A stretch of DNA of 64,000 nucleotides from Locusta migratoria (lineage: Eukaryota > Arthropoda > Insecta > Orthoptera > Acrididae), in contig CM048746.1 in NCBI GenBank assembly GCA_026315105.1, positions 147,604,730 through 147,668,729 on the forward strand, given 5' to 3'. Both the position numbers and the translations under genes were made by a program. The notes below the pieces were generated by a model. That model was not told the DNA's origin. It worked only from the letters and a program-made list of their open reading frames with translations, and searched no databases. How positions within the stretch are numbered: the first letter of the stretch is position 1; each line of letters begins with the position of its first letter. This document shows positions 42,942 through 51,744 of the stretch, piece by piece.

Positions 42942-43279
42942 TTCAACCCCAAATTTTATACGCCACGGAACCCAACGAAAAATAGGTGAAAGCCAAAAGA
43001 CCATTACACTTGGAAGTAAAATCGACTCGCCAACAAGACTAAGACCAACCCAGGGCAGCAAATGCTACAGTGTCCGATCCCACAGCTCTGGAAGCGACCT
43101 CTAGCCTAAACCACAAGGTACTAATGGCACAGTGGTCAACGTATCATAGCTCCAGAGCAGGGAGAAATAAAACTACATTAAAATGTAAAAGAGTGGGGGG
43201 GGGGGGCTGATGGGGATAAGGCTCTAAACCCCACAATCAGCCAAGAATCACAAACCCACTCACCCCGACCAAGCGAGTC

Positions 43280-46200
43280 CTAGAGCTGACAATAAAATCT
43301 ACTTTCACGGAGGAAGGCAAGGACGCGATTAACCATCCGTGGGTCATCCGCCAAAACTGAAGGCAATGCAGGCGGTAGGCCATAGTCGCCACGAAGTGTC
43401 GAATGGAGAGGACATTCAGTCAGAATATGAGACACGGATTGTACGGCTCCACAATCACAATGTGGTGGATTGTCATTTTGTAAAAGAAATCCATGGGTCA
43501 GCCTGCAGTGTCCAAGACGGAGGCGACAGAGGACAATTGATTCTCTCCGGGAAGGGCGTAAAGATGAACTCCAAGCTGCAGTCGTATCTTTGATGGTGCG
43601 GAGTTTATTGGAAGGGGCAGTAGCTTTCCAACTGCTATCCCATGAGGAGTGAAGCAAAGATCTGATCTGCACCCGCAGATCCGCACCCGGAATTTGAAAG
43701 GGAGACGGGCAGCGAGTAATTGCCGATCTAGCCAACTGGTCAGCTACTTCATTCCCTGTAATACCAACATGGCTTGGCACCCAGAGAAAGGTAACGGAGC
43801 AGGCAGCACGATGAAGGTCAGCAAGGAGTTCATGGATGGAAATAACTAAAGGATGGGAGGGGAAACAACGATCAATGGCCTGCAGACTGCTCGTGGAGTC
43901 AGCACAGATTAAACCACGTTCCACGGCAGAATGTTTAATAAAACAGAGGGTTCTATAAATCGCCATCAGCTCTGCCGTAAACACACTGCATGCCTCTGGC
44001 AGAGAATGGCATTCCGCCCCAACAGGAGATGTAAAAGCATATCCGGAGTGGCCCGCTGTTTTCGAGCCATCAGTGTAGAAGATAGAGGCTCCCTGAAACT
44101 CTTCTAGTACTGGGCGCACCAAACGCCGAAAGACCATGGGGGAAATTAAAGCTTTTGGGCCCTGGAAGAGATCCGTCCGAATTAGTGGTCGTGGCACCAT
44201 CCACGGAGGTGTGCGTGCAGTAAAATGGAGGGCGCAATCTAGCGAAGGGAAATGGAAATCCCGGCAAAGAGAGGCAAGCCGCAGTCCGACGGGAAGGCCC
44301 GCCCGCGGCCGGGTATCAGGGGGTCGAAGCCCTTCATATGCAAAAAGAACCTGGTAAGCGGGATGAGCAGGATATTGCCGGATGGCGATGGCATAAGACG
44401 CCAGAAGCTGATGCCGCCTGACCTTAAGAGGGCAGATTCCCGCCTCAACAAGGAGACTGTCGACCGGGCTAGTCGGGAATGCACCTGTAGCTAAGCGGAC
44501 ACCATAATGGTGAACCGGGTCTAATAATTTCAGGGCAGAAGGAGCTGCCGAGCCATAAACTTGACACCCATAGTCCAATCGGGACAAGATTAGAGCCCGA
44601 TAGATACGGAGGATAGTTGTTCGGTCGGCACCCCAAGATGAATGAGCAAGGAAACGTAGGGCATTGAGTTTCCTCATACAACTTAACTTTAGGTGGCGAA
44701 TATGGGGCACCCAAGTCAATTTTTTGTCAAAGAGAAGACCCAGGAAACGATGCTGTGCTACAACTTCCAGGCGCTGATTACCCAAGAACAGTTCTGGATC
44801 AGGGTGAACTGTAGTACGACGACAAAAGTGCACCACCCTCGTTTTTGATGAGGAAAACTGGAAACCATGGGACGTAGCCCACACTGAAGCCCGCCGAATG
44901 GCGCTCTGGAGCTGACGTTCAGTAGAGGCTAATGAGTAGGAGCTGTACCATATGCAAAAGTCGTCGACATACAATGCCGGGGTTACCAGTGACCCAACAG
45001 AGCTCACCAACCCATTGATGGCGATTAGAAAAAGTGTAACACTCAACACTGAGCCCTGGGGGACACCGTTCTCCTGTATCCGAGGGGAGCTAAAGGAAGA
45101 GCCAACTCTGACACGGAACAGGCGGTGGGATAAAAACTGACGGATAAAAATTGGTAAGGAGCCTCTGAGGCCCCAGTCATGAAGAGAACGTAAAATATGA
45201 TGACGCCAAGCAGTGTCGTACGCCTTATGCAGATCGAAGAAGACTGCTACCAGATGATGTCTTTTAGAGAAGGCCTGTCTGATCGCAGTCTCCAGTCGAA
45301 GTAAATGGTCAATAGGGGATCGTCCCTCCCGGAACCCACACTGGTAAGGTGAGAGAAGTCCCCGGGATTCAAGAACCCAGCATAATCTGCGGGCTACCAT
45401 CCGCTCAAGTAGTTTACAGGGGACACTTGTCAGGCTTATTGGTCGATAACTGTCCAGAGCCGACGGGTCCTTTCCAGGCTTGACAGCAGGGACCACAATA
45501 CTCTCCCTCCACTGGGAGGGGAACACCCCTTGAAGCCAAATACGGTTAAAAACTTTTAGGAGAAATTGTCGTTGTGAGGGGTTAAGGTGTTTCAGCAATT
45601 GATTATGGATATCGTCAGGGCCAGGTGCTGAATCACGAGAAGAGGAGAGGGCCAGCGACAGCTCCCAGTCAGTAAAAGGTTCGTTATATGGTTCCACCTG
45701 GTGAGAAGTAAAGCCTAATTTGAAGGTTTCGGCCTGGTGTTTCTGAAGGAGAAAGGTCGCCGGATATGAAGTTGTCGCTGAGACATTGGCGAAGTGAGTG
45801 GCAAGATGTTCTGCAACAACAGATGGCTCCGTGCAGACCCCATCAGGCAGGGCAAGACCAGGGACGGAAGACGGCCGCCAGCTACCTTGGATAGATCGGA
45901 GCATAGCCCACACTCTTGTCAAAGGGACAGAAGAACCCAACGAGGAGACAAAATGCTCCCAGCATGTCCGCTTACTTTGTTTGATTAAGTAACGAGCTCT
46001 GGCACGCAGACGTTTGAAATTTATTAGACCAGCGAGCGATGGGTGGCGCTTAAGATGTTGCAAGGCCCTACGGCGCTCGCGAATGGCTGCGGCAACAGTT
46101 GCATTCCACCAAGGGACAGGCCGGCGAGTAGGAGGGCCTGTCGACCGGGGAACAGCGGCGTTGGCAGCTTGGGTGATCATGTTGGTCATTTGGCTTATAA

Positions 46201-46999
46201 TATCATCTATACAGCCTGAGGGGGAAGATGGGAACACAACCTGGGATGTATATAGCGGCCAATCAGCACGACGGAATACCCAGCGGGGTACCCTGGCTCG
46301 TGGTAGGCGTGAGGGAAGTGAAAAGATCAACGGAAAGTGGTCGCTATCGCAGAGGTCGTCATACGCCGACCAGTGAAATAAAGGAAGGAGAGAAGGAGAA
46401 GTGAGAGAGAGGTCTATGGCAGAAAAGGTGCCGTGAGCGGCACTAAAATGAGTTGGGGAACCATCGTTGAGAAGGCTCAGATTGTGGTCAGCAAGAAACT
46501 GGTCTATGAGGCGGCCCCGGCTAGATGTATAAGCACTGCCCCACAAAGGATGGTGGGCATTGAAGTCCCCAAGGATGAGGTAAGGTGGGGGGAGTTGCTG
46601 AAGGAGGGCCACTAGGGACGTGAGTGTAGGTGGCCTGACAGGTGGAAGGTAGAGGTTGCAAATGGTCAATGGAGTGTCCAAGTGAACCCGGACAGCAACC
46701 ACTTCCAATGGAGTGTGGAGAGGAATCCAGGTACTGACAATATCTGTCCGGACCAAAGTACAAACCCCACCAGACGCCTGGAGGGGACCAACCCGGTTCC
46801 GACAAAAAGCATGGAACCCACGGAAGGTCGGTGAATGTGCATCCATAAACCTCGATTCCTGCAGGACGACACAGGCCGCAGAAGAGAGAGAGATTAGCTG
46901 TTTAATCTCCAAGAGGTGACGGTAGTAACCATTACAGTTCCATTGGATGATCACATCACGAGGATCTAGGCGGGAAGTGAATGGCATAACGTCTGTCAC
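43280..46999 (-). CDS. LINE ORF2: endonuclease, reverse transcriptase, RNase H
   Basis: 1,239 codons. AP endonuclease at residues 15-225: N21, E48 (VLQESRF), D145 and N147 (LGDFNAHH), SDH at 219-221. RT about 495-770: YRPISLTSVPCKLLERMV, D589 in FFDLHKAYD, GVPQGSVLS, and YVDD at 677-680. RNase H about 972-1090: D977 (YTDGS), E1010 (AELMAI), D1034 (CADSTSS), D1087 (NEVADQLA). A C-terminal Cys-rich motif CDCGAVQSVSHILTEC follows near 1190. All catalytic positions look intact. The reading frame opens at GTG (46997-46999), overlapping the ORF1 stop; the first ATG is at 46987. The protein nicks target DNA and copies the LINE RNA there. Confidence 0.93.
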   Translation of the reverse strand: MTDVMPFTSRLDPRDVIIQWNCNGYYRHLLEIKQLISLSSAACVVLQESRFMDAHSPTFRGFHAFCRNRVGPLQASGGVCTLVRTDIVSTWIPLHTPLEVVAVRVHLDTPLTICNLYLPPVRPPTLTSLVALLQQLPPPYLILGDFNAHHPLWGSAYTSSRGRLIDQFLADHNLSLLNDGSPTHFSAAHGTFSAIDLSLTSPSLLPLFHWSAYDDLCDSDHFPLIFSLPSRLPRARVPRWVFRRADWPLYTSQVVFPSSPSGCIDDIISQMTNMITQAANAAVPRSTGPPTRRPVPWWNATVAAAIRERRRALQHLKRHPSLAGLINFKRLRARARYLIKQSKRTCWEHFVSSLGSSVPLTRVWAMLRSIQGSWRPSSVPGLALPDGVCTEPSVVAEHLATHFANVSATTSYPATFLLQKHQAETFKLGFTSHQVEPYNEPFTDWELSLALSSSRDSAPGPDDIHNQLLKHLNPSQRQFLLKVFNRIWLQGVFPSQWRESIVVPAVKPGKDPSALDSYRPISLTSVPCKLLERMVARRLCWVLESRGLLSPYQCGFREGRSPIDHLLRLETAIRQAFSKRHHLVAVFFDLHKAYDTAWRHHILRSLHDWGLRGSLPIFIRQFLSHRLFRVRVGSSFSSPRIQENGVPQGSVLSVTLFLIAINGLVSSVGSLVTPALYVDDFCIWYSSYSLASTERQLQSAIRRASVWATSHGFQFSSSKTRVVHFCRRTTVHPDPELFLGNQRLEVVAQHRFLGLLFDKKLTWVPHIRHLKLSCMRKLNALRFLAHSSWGADRTTILRIYRALILSRLDYGCQVYGSAAPSALKLLDPVHHYGVRLATGAFPTSPVDSLLVEAGICPLKVRRHQLLASYAIAIRQYPAHPAYQVLFAYEGLRPPDTRPRAGLPVGLRLASLCRDFHFPSLDCALHFTARTPPWMVPRPLIRTDLFQGPKALISPMVFRRLVRPVLEEFQGASIFYTDGSKTAGHSGYAFTSPVGAECHSLPEACSVFTAELMAIYRTLCFIKHSAVERGLICADSTSSLQAIDRCFPSHPLVISIHELLADLHRAACSVTFLWVPSHVGITGNEVADQLARSAITRCPSPFQIPGADLRVQIRSLLHSSWDSSWKATAPSNKLRTIKDTTAAWSSSLRPSRRESIVLCRLRLGHCRLTHGFLLQNDNPPHCDCGAVQSVSHILTECPLHSTLRGDYGLPPALPSVLADDPRMVNRVLAFLRESRFYCQL

Positions 47000-48507
47000 G
47001 CTGCTTTGTCAGCGTCCGTCACCAAAGAAGAAGGGACAACATCCATAAATAGCTGATCAGCCTCAGGCTCAATGGGATGAGCGAGTTGCGAAAGCACAGT
47101 CGGCACCTCCGGTGGTACTGGAGGGGCTTTATCTTGTAACTTTGGTTTCTTCTTCTTCTTCTCCTTCTCTTTCTCTTTCTCCTTCTCCTTCTCTCGTGTG
47201 GGACGGGCAGGACCCACCCCAGAGAGAGGACTTTTGTCAGTTAGGTCTGGTACTGACGAGGATCGGGCGACCTTTGAACTCACTGACTGGGAGTCCGATG
47301 GCCGGCTGGAGGTCGAAGATCTCCGATCTGGGGAACGCCGGGACGGAAGGCTCTGAGATAGGGCACTGTCACCGGCAGGCGACGGAGAAGGGGTGCACTT
47401 CTCCGGCTGGGAAGGGGTGGGACACAAAGGGAGGGCTACAGGAGCTACAGGAGAGGGAGATGTGAGGGAGGGGTGTGGACGGGGTGTAGGGGGGAGATGG
47501 GAGTGGGAAGGGGAGGGTGAAAGGCTAGACGATAACGTCGTAGCGAAGGTCGTCGCCATTTGCACGGGATGCAGACGTTCATATTTACTGCGGGCCTCAG
47601 GGTACGTCAAACGCTCCAGGGATTCGTACTCTTGTATCTTCTTTTCTTTTTTGAACATAGGGCAATCTGGCGACCGTGAAGAGTGGTGTTGTTGACAGTT
47701 GACGCACACCGGCGGAGGAACACAGGGGCTCCCCTCATGTAGTGGGCGTCCACAATCACCGCATACTGGGACTGCTGTACAGCGAGAGGACATATGACCA
47801 AACCTCATACATCGAAAACACCGCATGGGAGGTGGAATGTAGGGCTTCACTTCACATCGATATATCATGATCTTGACCTTCTCTGGGAGTGTGTCCCCCT
47901 CGAAGGCCAAGATAAAGGCCCCAGTATCGACACGGTTATCTTTAGGTCCCCTCTGAACGCGGCGAACAAAATGTACACCACGCCGCTCGAGATAGGCCCT
48001 AAGCTCCTCATCAGTTTGAAGGAGGAGGTCCCGGTGGAATATCACACCCTGTACCATATTCAAGGATTTGTGCGGGACAATTGTTACTGGAATGTCGCCA
48101 AGGGTGGTGCAGGCGAGCAAAGCTTCAGACTGGGCTTCCGAGACTGTTTTAATGAGTAATGAGCCAGATCTAAGCTTACCCATAGATTCCACTTCACCAA
48201 ACTTGTCCTCTATGGTCTCGACAAAGAACAGAGGTTTGGTGGAAGTAAAAGTTCCTCCATCAGTCCTTGAGCAAACGAGATAGCGAGGAAAGGGTTTTTC
48301 TCCTAACCGGCGAGCCTGGCCTTCCTCCCAAGGGGTAGCAAGGGAGGGAAACATCCTCTTATCCGCAGTAGCAGCATTAAACGATCTCTTCCTGTCTTGA
48401 GAGACGGCCGATGCACGACCATTCTGGAGTCTAACTCTTTTCATAGTGCTAGACGTCCGCCCTGGTGTCACCCACTCCGAAACCGGGGCTCTCTCCATGG
48501 GCGCCAC
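46996..48507 (-). CDS. LINE ORF1: Gag-like RNA-binding protein
   Basis: 503 codons from ATG at 48507. Residues 75-220 look like an RRM-type fold of LINE Gag proteins (PRYLVCSR, GVIFHRDL, RRVQRGPKDNR). Three zinc knuckles follow: C230-C233-H238-C243 (CFRCMRFGHMSSRC), C249-C252-H257-C262, and C268-C271-H-C282. The C-terminal third is Ser/Pro-rich and then strongly basic-acidic (EKEKEKEKEKKKKK, encoded by a GAGAAG-type repeat at 47145-47200). Expected role: binds the LINE RNA and forms the transport particle with ORF2. Confidence 0.92.
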   Translation of the reverse strand: MAPMERAPVSEWVTPGRTSSTMKRVRLQNGRASAVSQDRKRSFNAATADKRMFPSLATPWEEGQARRLGEKPFPRYLVCSRTDGGTFTSTKPLFFVETIEDKFGEVESMGKLRSGSLLIKTVSEAQSEALLACTTLGDIPVTIVPHKSLNMVQGVIFHRDLLLQTDEELRAYLERRGVHFVRRVQRGPKDNRVDTGAFILAFEGDTLPEKVKIMIYRCEVKPYIPPPMRCFRCMRFGHMSSRCTAVPVCGDCGRPLHEGSPCVPPPVCVNCQQHHSSRSPDCPMFKKEKKIQEYESLERLTYPEARSKYERLHPVQMATTFATTLSSSLSPSPSHSHLPPTPRPHPSLTSPSPVAPVALPLCPTPSQPEKCTPSPSPAGDSALSQSLPSRRSPDRRSSTSSRPSDSQSVSSKVARSSSVPDLTDKSPLSGVGPARPTREKEKEKEKEKEKKKKKPKLQDKAPPVPPEVPTVLSQLAHPIEPEADQLFMDVVPSSLVTDADKAA

Positions 48508-49117
48508 CCAGCCTCAGCAAAGGCCACCTGGCACGATGGCCATTGCCGGGAGTTCTGATACCCCCGAGGACAGGCATCAACTCCTTGGCTTGCATGGAGA
48601 GGTCGCAGCTCAGACACCAGTAGTGTGATCCCTGTGGTGTCAGGGGGCTCAGCCAAAGGGTACATAACAGCCCCCCCACACGGACTGGCTACACGTGCTG
48701 GGGACCTAGCGGGGGATGGGGGCTACAGCGAGGAAAGGAAGTGGAAAGGAAAGGATAAGACCCGCGCTGTAGGGGCTAGGTCGGGAGTTCTTCCCCAATT
48801 GGCTCACACATTATCGGACAATTTTGGTATGGAAGGTCAAACCCCGAGGGGGACCAAACTGGGCCAAAAACCGGTGTACACAGCAGACAAAACCAAAGTG
48901 CAGGACAATCGGTACCATGGGATAGCCGAGCCGTCATCCAGAGTACCACCGAGAGACGGGGTTGGAGAGGGTGGGAAGGAGGAATTGGGATGGGAAGGAG
49001 GGGGAACTAGGAGGGGTAATGCAGCCTGGGGAAAGCAGGAAGAAAGGCTGCAATGGCTCGGGGACCCGTGCGCGCCACACACGTACCCACAAAAGAGCTG
49101 TGGGCCCCCTGGGGGGG
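48508..49117 (-). other. LINE 5' UTR with presumed internal promoter
   Basis: About 610 bp, GC-rich, beginning with a run of C on the minus strand. Long frames on the plus strand here (48625-49236) are a by-product of its composition. LINEs carry promoters in the 5' UTR; no specific element was recognised. Confidence 0.65.
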
Positions 49118-49547
49118 TCGCCGCTTTTGTGTCCCAGCCTCGTCGTAGGTGTCGGTGGCCGAGTGGAATGAGACCGACACGCTGGTGCAGGTACGGAGGG
49201 GAGCAGCCAGAAACTATAAACACTAGAGTAAATTAGAAAGAGATATATATTGCACAGAATGTTACAATACTTAACTTTTACATAGTACTGCAGAATGTTG
49301 ATACATAGTTGTTAGAGGCCTGCCTAGTGCCTGTATGATAGCAAAGTCTTCACTGGTGCCTATCTGATTACGAAGGTCCTAACTGGTTGCTATCTCAGTC
49401 CGAAGTGACCGATGTCTTTCCGTGGTGGCCACGAGCGGGGTTGCAGCAGAGGGCGCTCGTGGCTGTCGTGAGAACGCCGCGCCGTGTGTGCATGGCGGCG
49501 CGCGGCGAAAGTAGGTGGCGCGCACTTTGTACTTGTGCGACACCACA
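49118..49547 (-). repeat. Gypsy 5' LTR, outer part
   Basis: 49132-49547 matches 37389-37804 base for base by eye. 49118-49131 is the second copy of the LINE target duplication tcgccgcttttgtg. Confidence 0.92.
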
Positions 49548-50463
49548 AAATCCTTGCCTATTTTTCTTATAACGCTCTTCTCCACACATTTCAGCCTACT
49601 ATTCCTTTGGTTTGTTAATTGCTTCGCATCTCCGTTTCATTTACCTTCTTGGACATCCTCTAGTTTTCCATTGTTTGACAGCAAAGCCCGTAATTTTACG
49701 AATTCGAAACATTGAAAAATTTCGACCCTTTCGGAACGTCTAAAATAATTCAACGGCGAAGTTGAAATTTTGTGCAGGACCGGGATTCGAACCCGGATTT
49801 CCCGCTTCGGGCCAACGGTTGCATTCACCACTTATGCTGTCCAGGCACGCTTTCCTTCCAAAAATTCTCAATCCAACACACTACGATGGTAGTGACCCCT
49901 GTCCATTAATTCCTCTTGCCCGCAGCCTACAGGGTGAATCACCTAACACTTGCACCGTATATATTGCGGAAACGGAAAGTGCGATTGATGTGCGGTTTTC
50001 ACAGAGTGGATTGGTAGTCAGAGGCTCTATTTTTAGCCAACTAACAGTTGTAATATTACTTAGAAAGTGTATTTTTTATGCAAACATGCAGTTTATTTAA
50101 AATGGAACAATGGTTGTTTCTATCATGAACTGGAATTTTTGACAGCAGCTGTGTACAAAGGATTTTGAATGACATTTATATCACGTTTAGTTCGGCAACT
50201 ACAACCGGTCAAAGTTTCGGGGGCGGAGGCTGCGATAGCGTAGCTGAATGGCAGAGTGGCTAGCCTCTTGGACGCGGCCCCCTGTCTCATGACCACCAGC
50301 CAGTTAGCTACGCTGTCGTAGCCTCCGCCCCCATAGCTTTGAATGGTTGTAGCTGCCAAACTAAACGTGATAAAATGTCATTCAAAATTGTTTGTAGACA
50401 GCTGGTGTCAAAAATTCCAGTGCATGATAGAAACAACAATTGTTCCATCTGAAAAATTGTATG

Positions 50464-50855
50464 CCGAGGGGACTGAGGCGCTCCAGTCACGGTCTGCACG
50501 GTCACTACGGTCGGGGGTTCGAATCCCCCCTCGGGCATGGATGGCCGGCCGCGGTGGCCGAGGGGACTGAGGCGCTTCAGTCACGGTCTGCACGGTCACT
50601 ACGGTCGGGGGTTCGAATCCCCCCTCGGGCATGGATATTTGTGCCGTCCTTAGTTGTAGGTAGTTCATAAGTAGTTTGTAAGTTTAGGGACTGATGACCA
50701 CGTAGTTAAGTCCCTTAAGCTTAACAAACATTTGAACATGGGCATGGATGTTTGTGCCGTCCTTATTCTTAGTTAGTTCATAAGTAGTTTTTAGGTTTAG
50801 GGAATGATGACCCCGTAGTTAAGTCCCATAGACTATACAAACATTTGAACATTTT
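50464..50855 (+). mobile_element. SINE-A (outer), split by another SINE-A
   Basis: Exact 13 bp TSD gaaaaattgtatg at 50451-50463 and 50856-50868. The copy starts at CCGAGGGGACTGAGG, lacking the first dozen bases of the tRNA head, and is interrupted at its GGGCATGGATG linker by the inner SINE. Confidence 0.95.
50544..50739 (+). mobile_element. SINE-A (inner), inserted in a SINE-A
   Basis: Full 196 bp copy (GCCGGCCGCGGTGGCCGAGG to AACAAACATTTGAACAT). Its 11 bp TSD gggcatggatg (50533-50543 and 50740-50750) is part of the outer SINE. Confidence 0.95.
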
Positions 50856-51182
50856 GAAAAATTGTATGTTTGCATAAAAATACACTTCTATGAAAACCGC
50901 ACATCAATCGCACTTTCCGTTTCCGCAATATTTGCGGTGCAAGTGTCACGTGATTCACCCTGTATACTGGATCCCCGTAAGGGATCGAGCGTATCAATAC
51001 GTCCGCACTGGAATTGTCACACTCCATATCAGTTATTGTATATCTGCCCCAACAGGCAATGACAGTTTCAATGTGGACGCATTAATACGTTCGGTCCCTT
51101 GCAGGAATCCAATGTAGGCTGCGAGTAACAGGAACTAATAGGGAAGGGGCGTTACCATCGTAGTGTGTTGAATGTTGGAAGG

Positions 51183-51615
51183 TGTTTCGTCGTCCTGGTC
51201 GGACAGATCTCCATGTGTTTAGTCGTTCCCGGCCTGTCTTTCAGAAAAGGTTGCTCTCAGGACGCTTGGGATGCATTGACATCTAAAACAGCTATACTGA
51301 TTAGTAATACAAGTTTTATTTACTGAAAAACACAATATACTCAAATTCTATAAAGTATCTCTCTTCTCTTTGAGGCGTCGTCTTCTTCGATACTATATGC
51401 GCTGAGTCCTAGTGACTGCTTATTTCGGAGCTGAGTTCATATGGCTCGTCCAGACGCATTTTGGCCTAGGTATAGCCGCTTGTAGAGGGCGCGCATCTAC
51501 GTTACTCCCTCCAGGATGCGCGGCGCCGGCGTGTGATTGGCTGCCGGTCATCCGCTGCCTTCTCCACGATCGTTCTCGTGCGTCTGGCGTGTGGCTCTGA
51601 CTTTACGCCACAACA
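51183..51615 (-). mobile_element. Solo LTR (family L1)
   Basis: 433 bp starting TGTTTCGTCG and ending CGCCACAACA, TG...CA termini, 5 bp TSD gaagg at 51178-51182 and 51616-51620. On the minus strand it begins TGTTGTGGCGTAAAGTCAG, closely matching the LTR at 12697. It interrupts the right arm of PAL-3. No internal retrotransposon region is left, as expected after LTR-LTR recombination. Confidence 0.88.
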
Positions 51616-51744
51616 GAAGGGAAGCATGCCTGGATAGCCTACTTGGTTCGAGTTCGAGTCCCGGTCGGTCGAACACCAATTTCCAACTTCGCCGTTGAAT
51701 TTATTTCAACGCCCCGAAATGTTTCAATATTTCGAATTCGTTTA

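Larger units (their letters stand above)
42895..49117 (-). mobile_element. Full-length I-type LINE, intact, nested in the Gypsy 5' LTR
   Basis: 6,223 bp, flanked by a perfect 14 bp TSD tcgccgcttttgtg at 42881-42894 and 49118-49131. Order on the minus strand: GC-rich 5' UTR (49117-48508), ORF1 (48507-46996), ORF2 (46999-43280), 3' UTR with a conserved hairpin (42914-42941) and a short CCA-repeat end. Both ORFs are free of stops and keep their catalytic residues, so this copy may be active. RNase H plus zinc-knuckle ORF1 places it in the I group in a broad sense (I, Nimb, Loa, etc.); the exact clade is inferred. Confidence 0.93.
37357..49547 (-). mobile_element. mag-like Gypsy LTR retrotransposon with a LINE nested in its 5' LTR
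   Basis: TSD aaatc at 37352-37356 and 49548-49552. The 3' LTR is 37357-37804. The 5' LTR is 42863-42894 plus 49132-49547. Each LTR is 448 bp and the copies look identical by eye, so insertion was recent. In minus-strand order: 5' LTR, primer-binding site for tRNA-Ser, leader, gag-protease-RT-RNase H-integrase in a single frame, polypurine tract, 3' LTR. There is no env. Excluding the nested LINE and its duplicated target, the element is 5,954 bp. The mag assignment rests on the tRNA-Ser primer site, the single frame and integrase features, and is inferred. Confidence 0.93.
49930..50962. mobile_element. PAL-4, TA-flanked foldback element
   Basis: TA at 49928-49929 and 50963-50964. Inverted ends CAGGGTGAATCACCTAACAC and (mirror) CAGGGTGAATCACGTGACAC. 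Arms of about 300 bp remain highly similar: TTGCGGAAACGGAAAGTGCG, GATTGATGTGCGGTTTTCA, GGAATTTTTGACA and GGGGGCGGAGGCT recur inverted. The spacer of roughly 75-100 bp lies near 50230-50325. The right arm is split by SINEs at 50464-50855. No coding was seen, so it must depend on another element. Confidence 0.88.
49707..51732. mobile_element. PAL-3, palindromic tRNA-like element, with nested insertions
   Basis: Both ends are flanked by CGAATTCG (49699-49706 and 51733-51740), which may be an 8 bp TSD. The left arm (49707-49929, inverted) and right arm (51113-51182 plus 51621-51732) share CAACGGCGAAGTT, GTTCGAATCC/GAGTCCCGGTC tRNA-like modules, CTTCCTTCCA, CACTACGATGGTA and CTTGCCCGCAGCCTA. Inserted in it are PAL-4 (at TA, 49928) and a solo LTR (51183-51615). 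A partial copy of the family lies at 26275-26652. Confidence 0.82.

Noticed and set aside
48625..49236. 203-codon open frame on the plus strand
   Set aside because: It runs antisense through the LINE 5' UTR, crosses the LINE-LTR junction and has low-complexity Gly/Arg composition; no domain.
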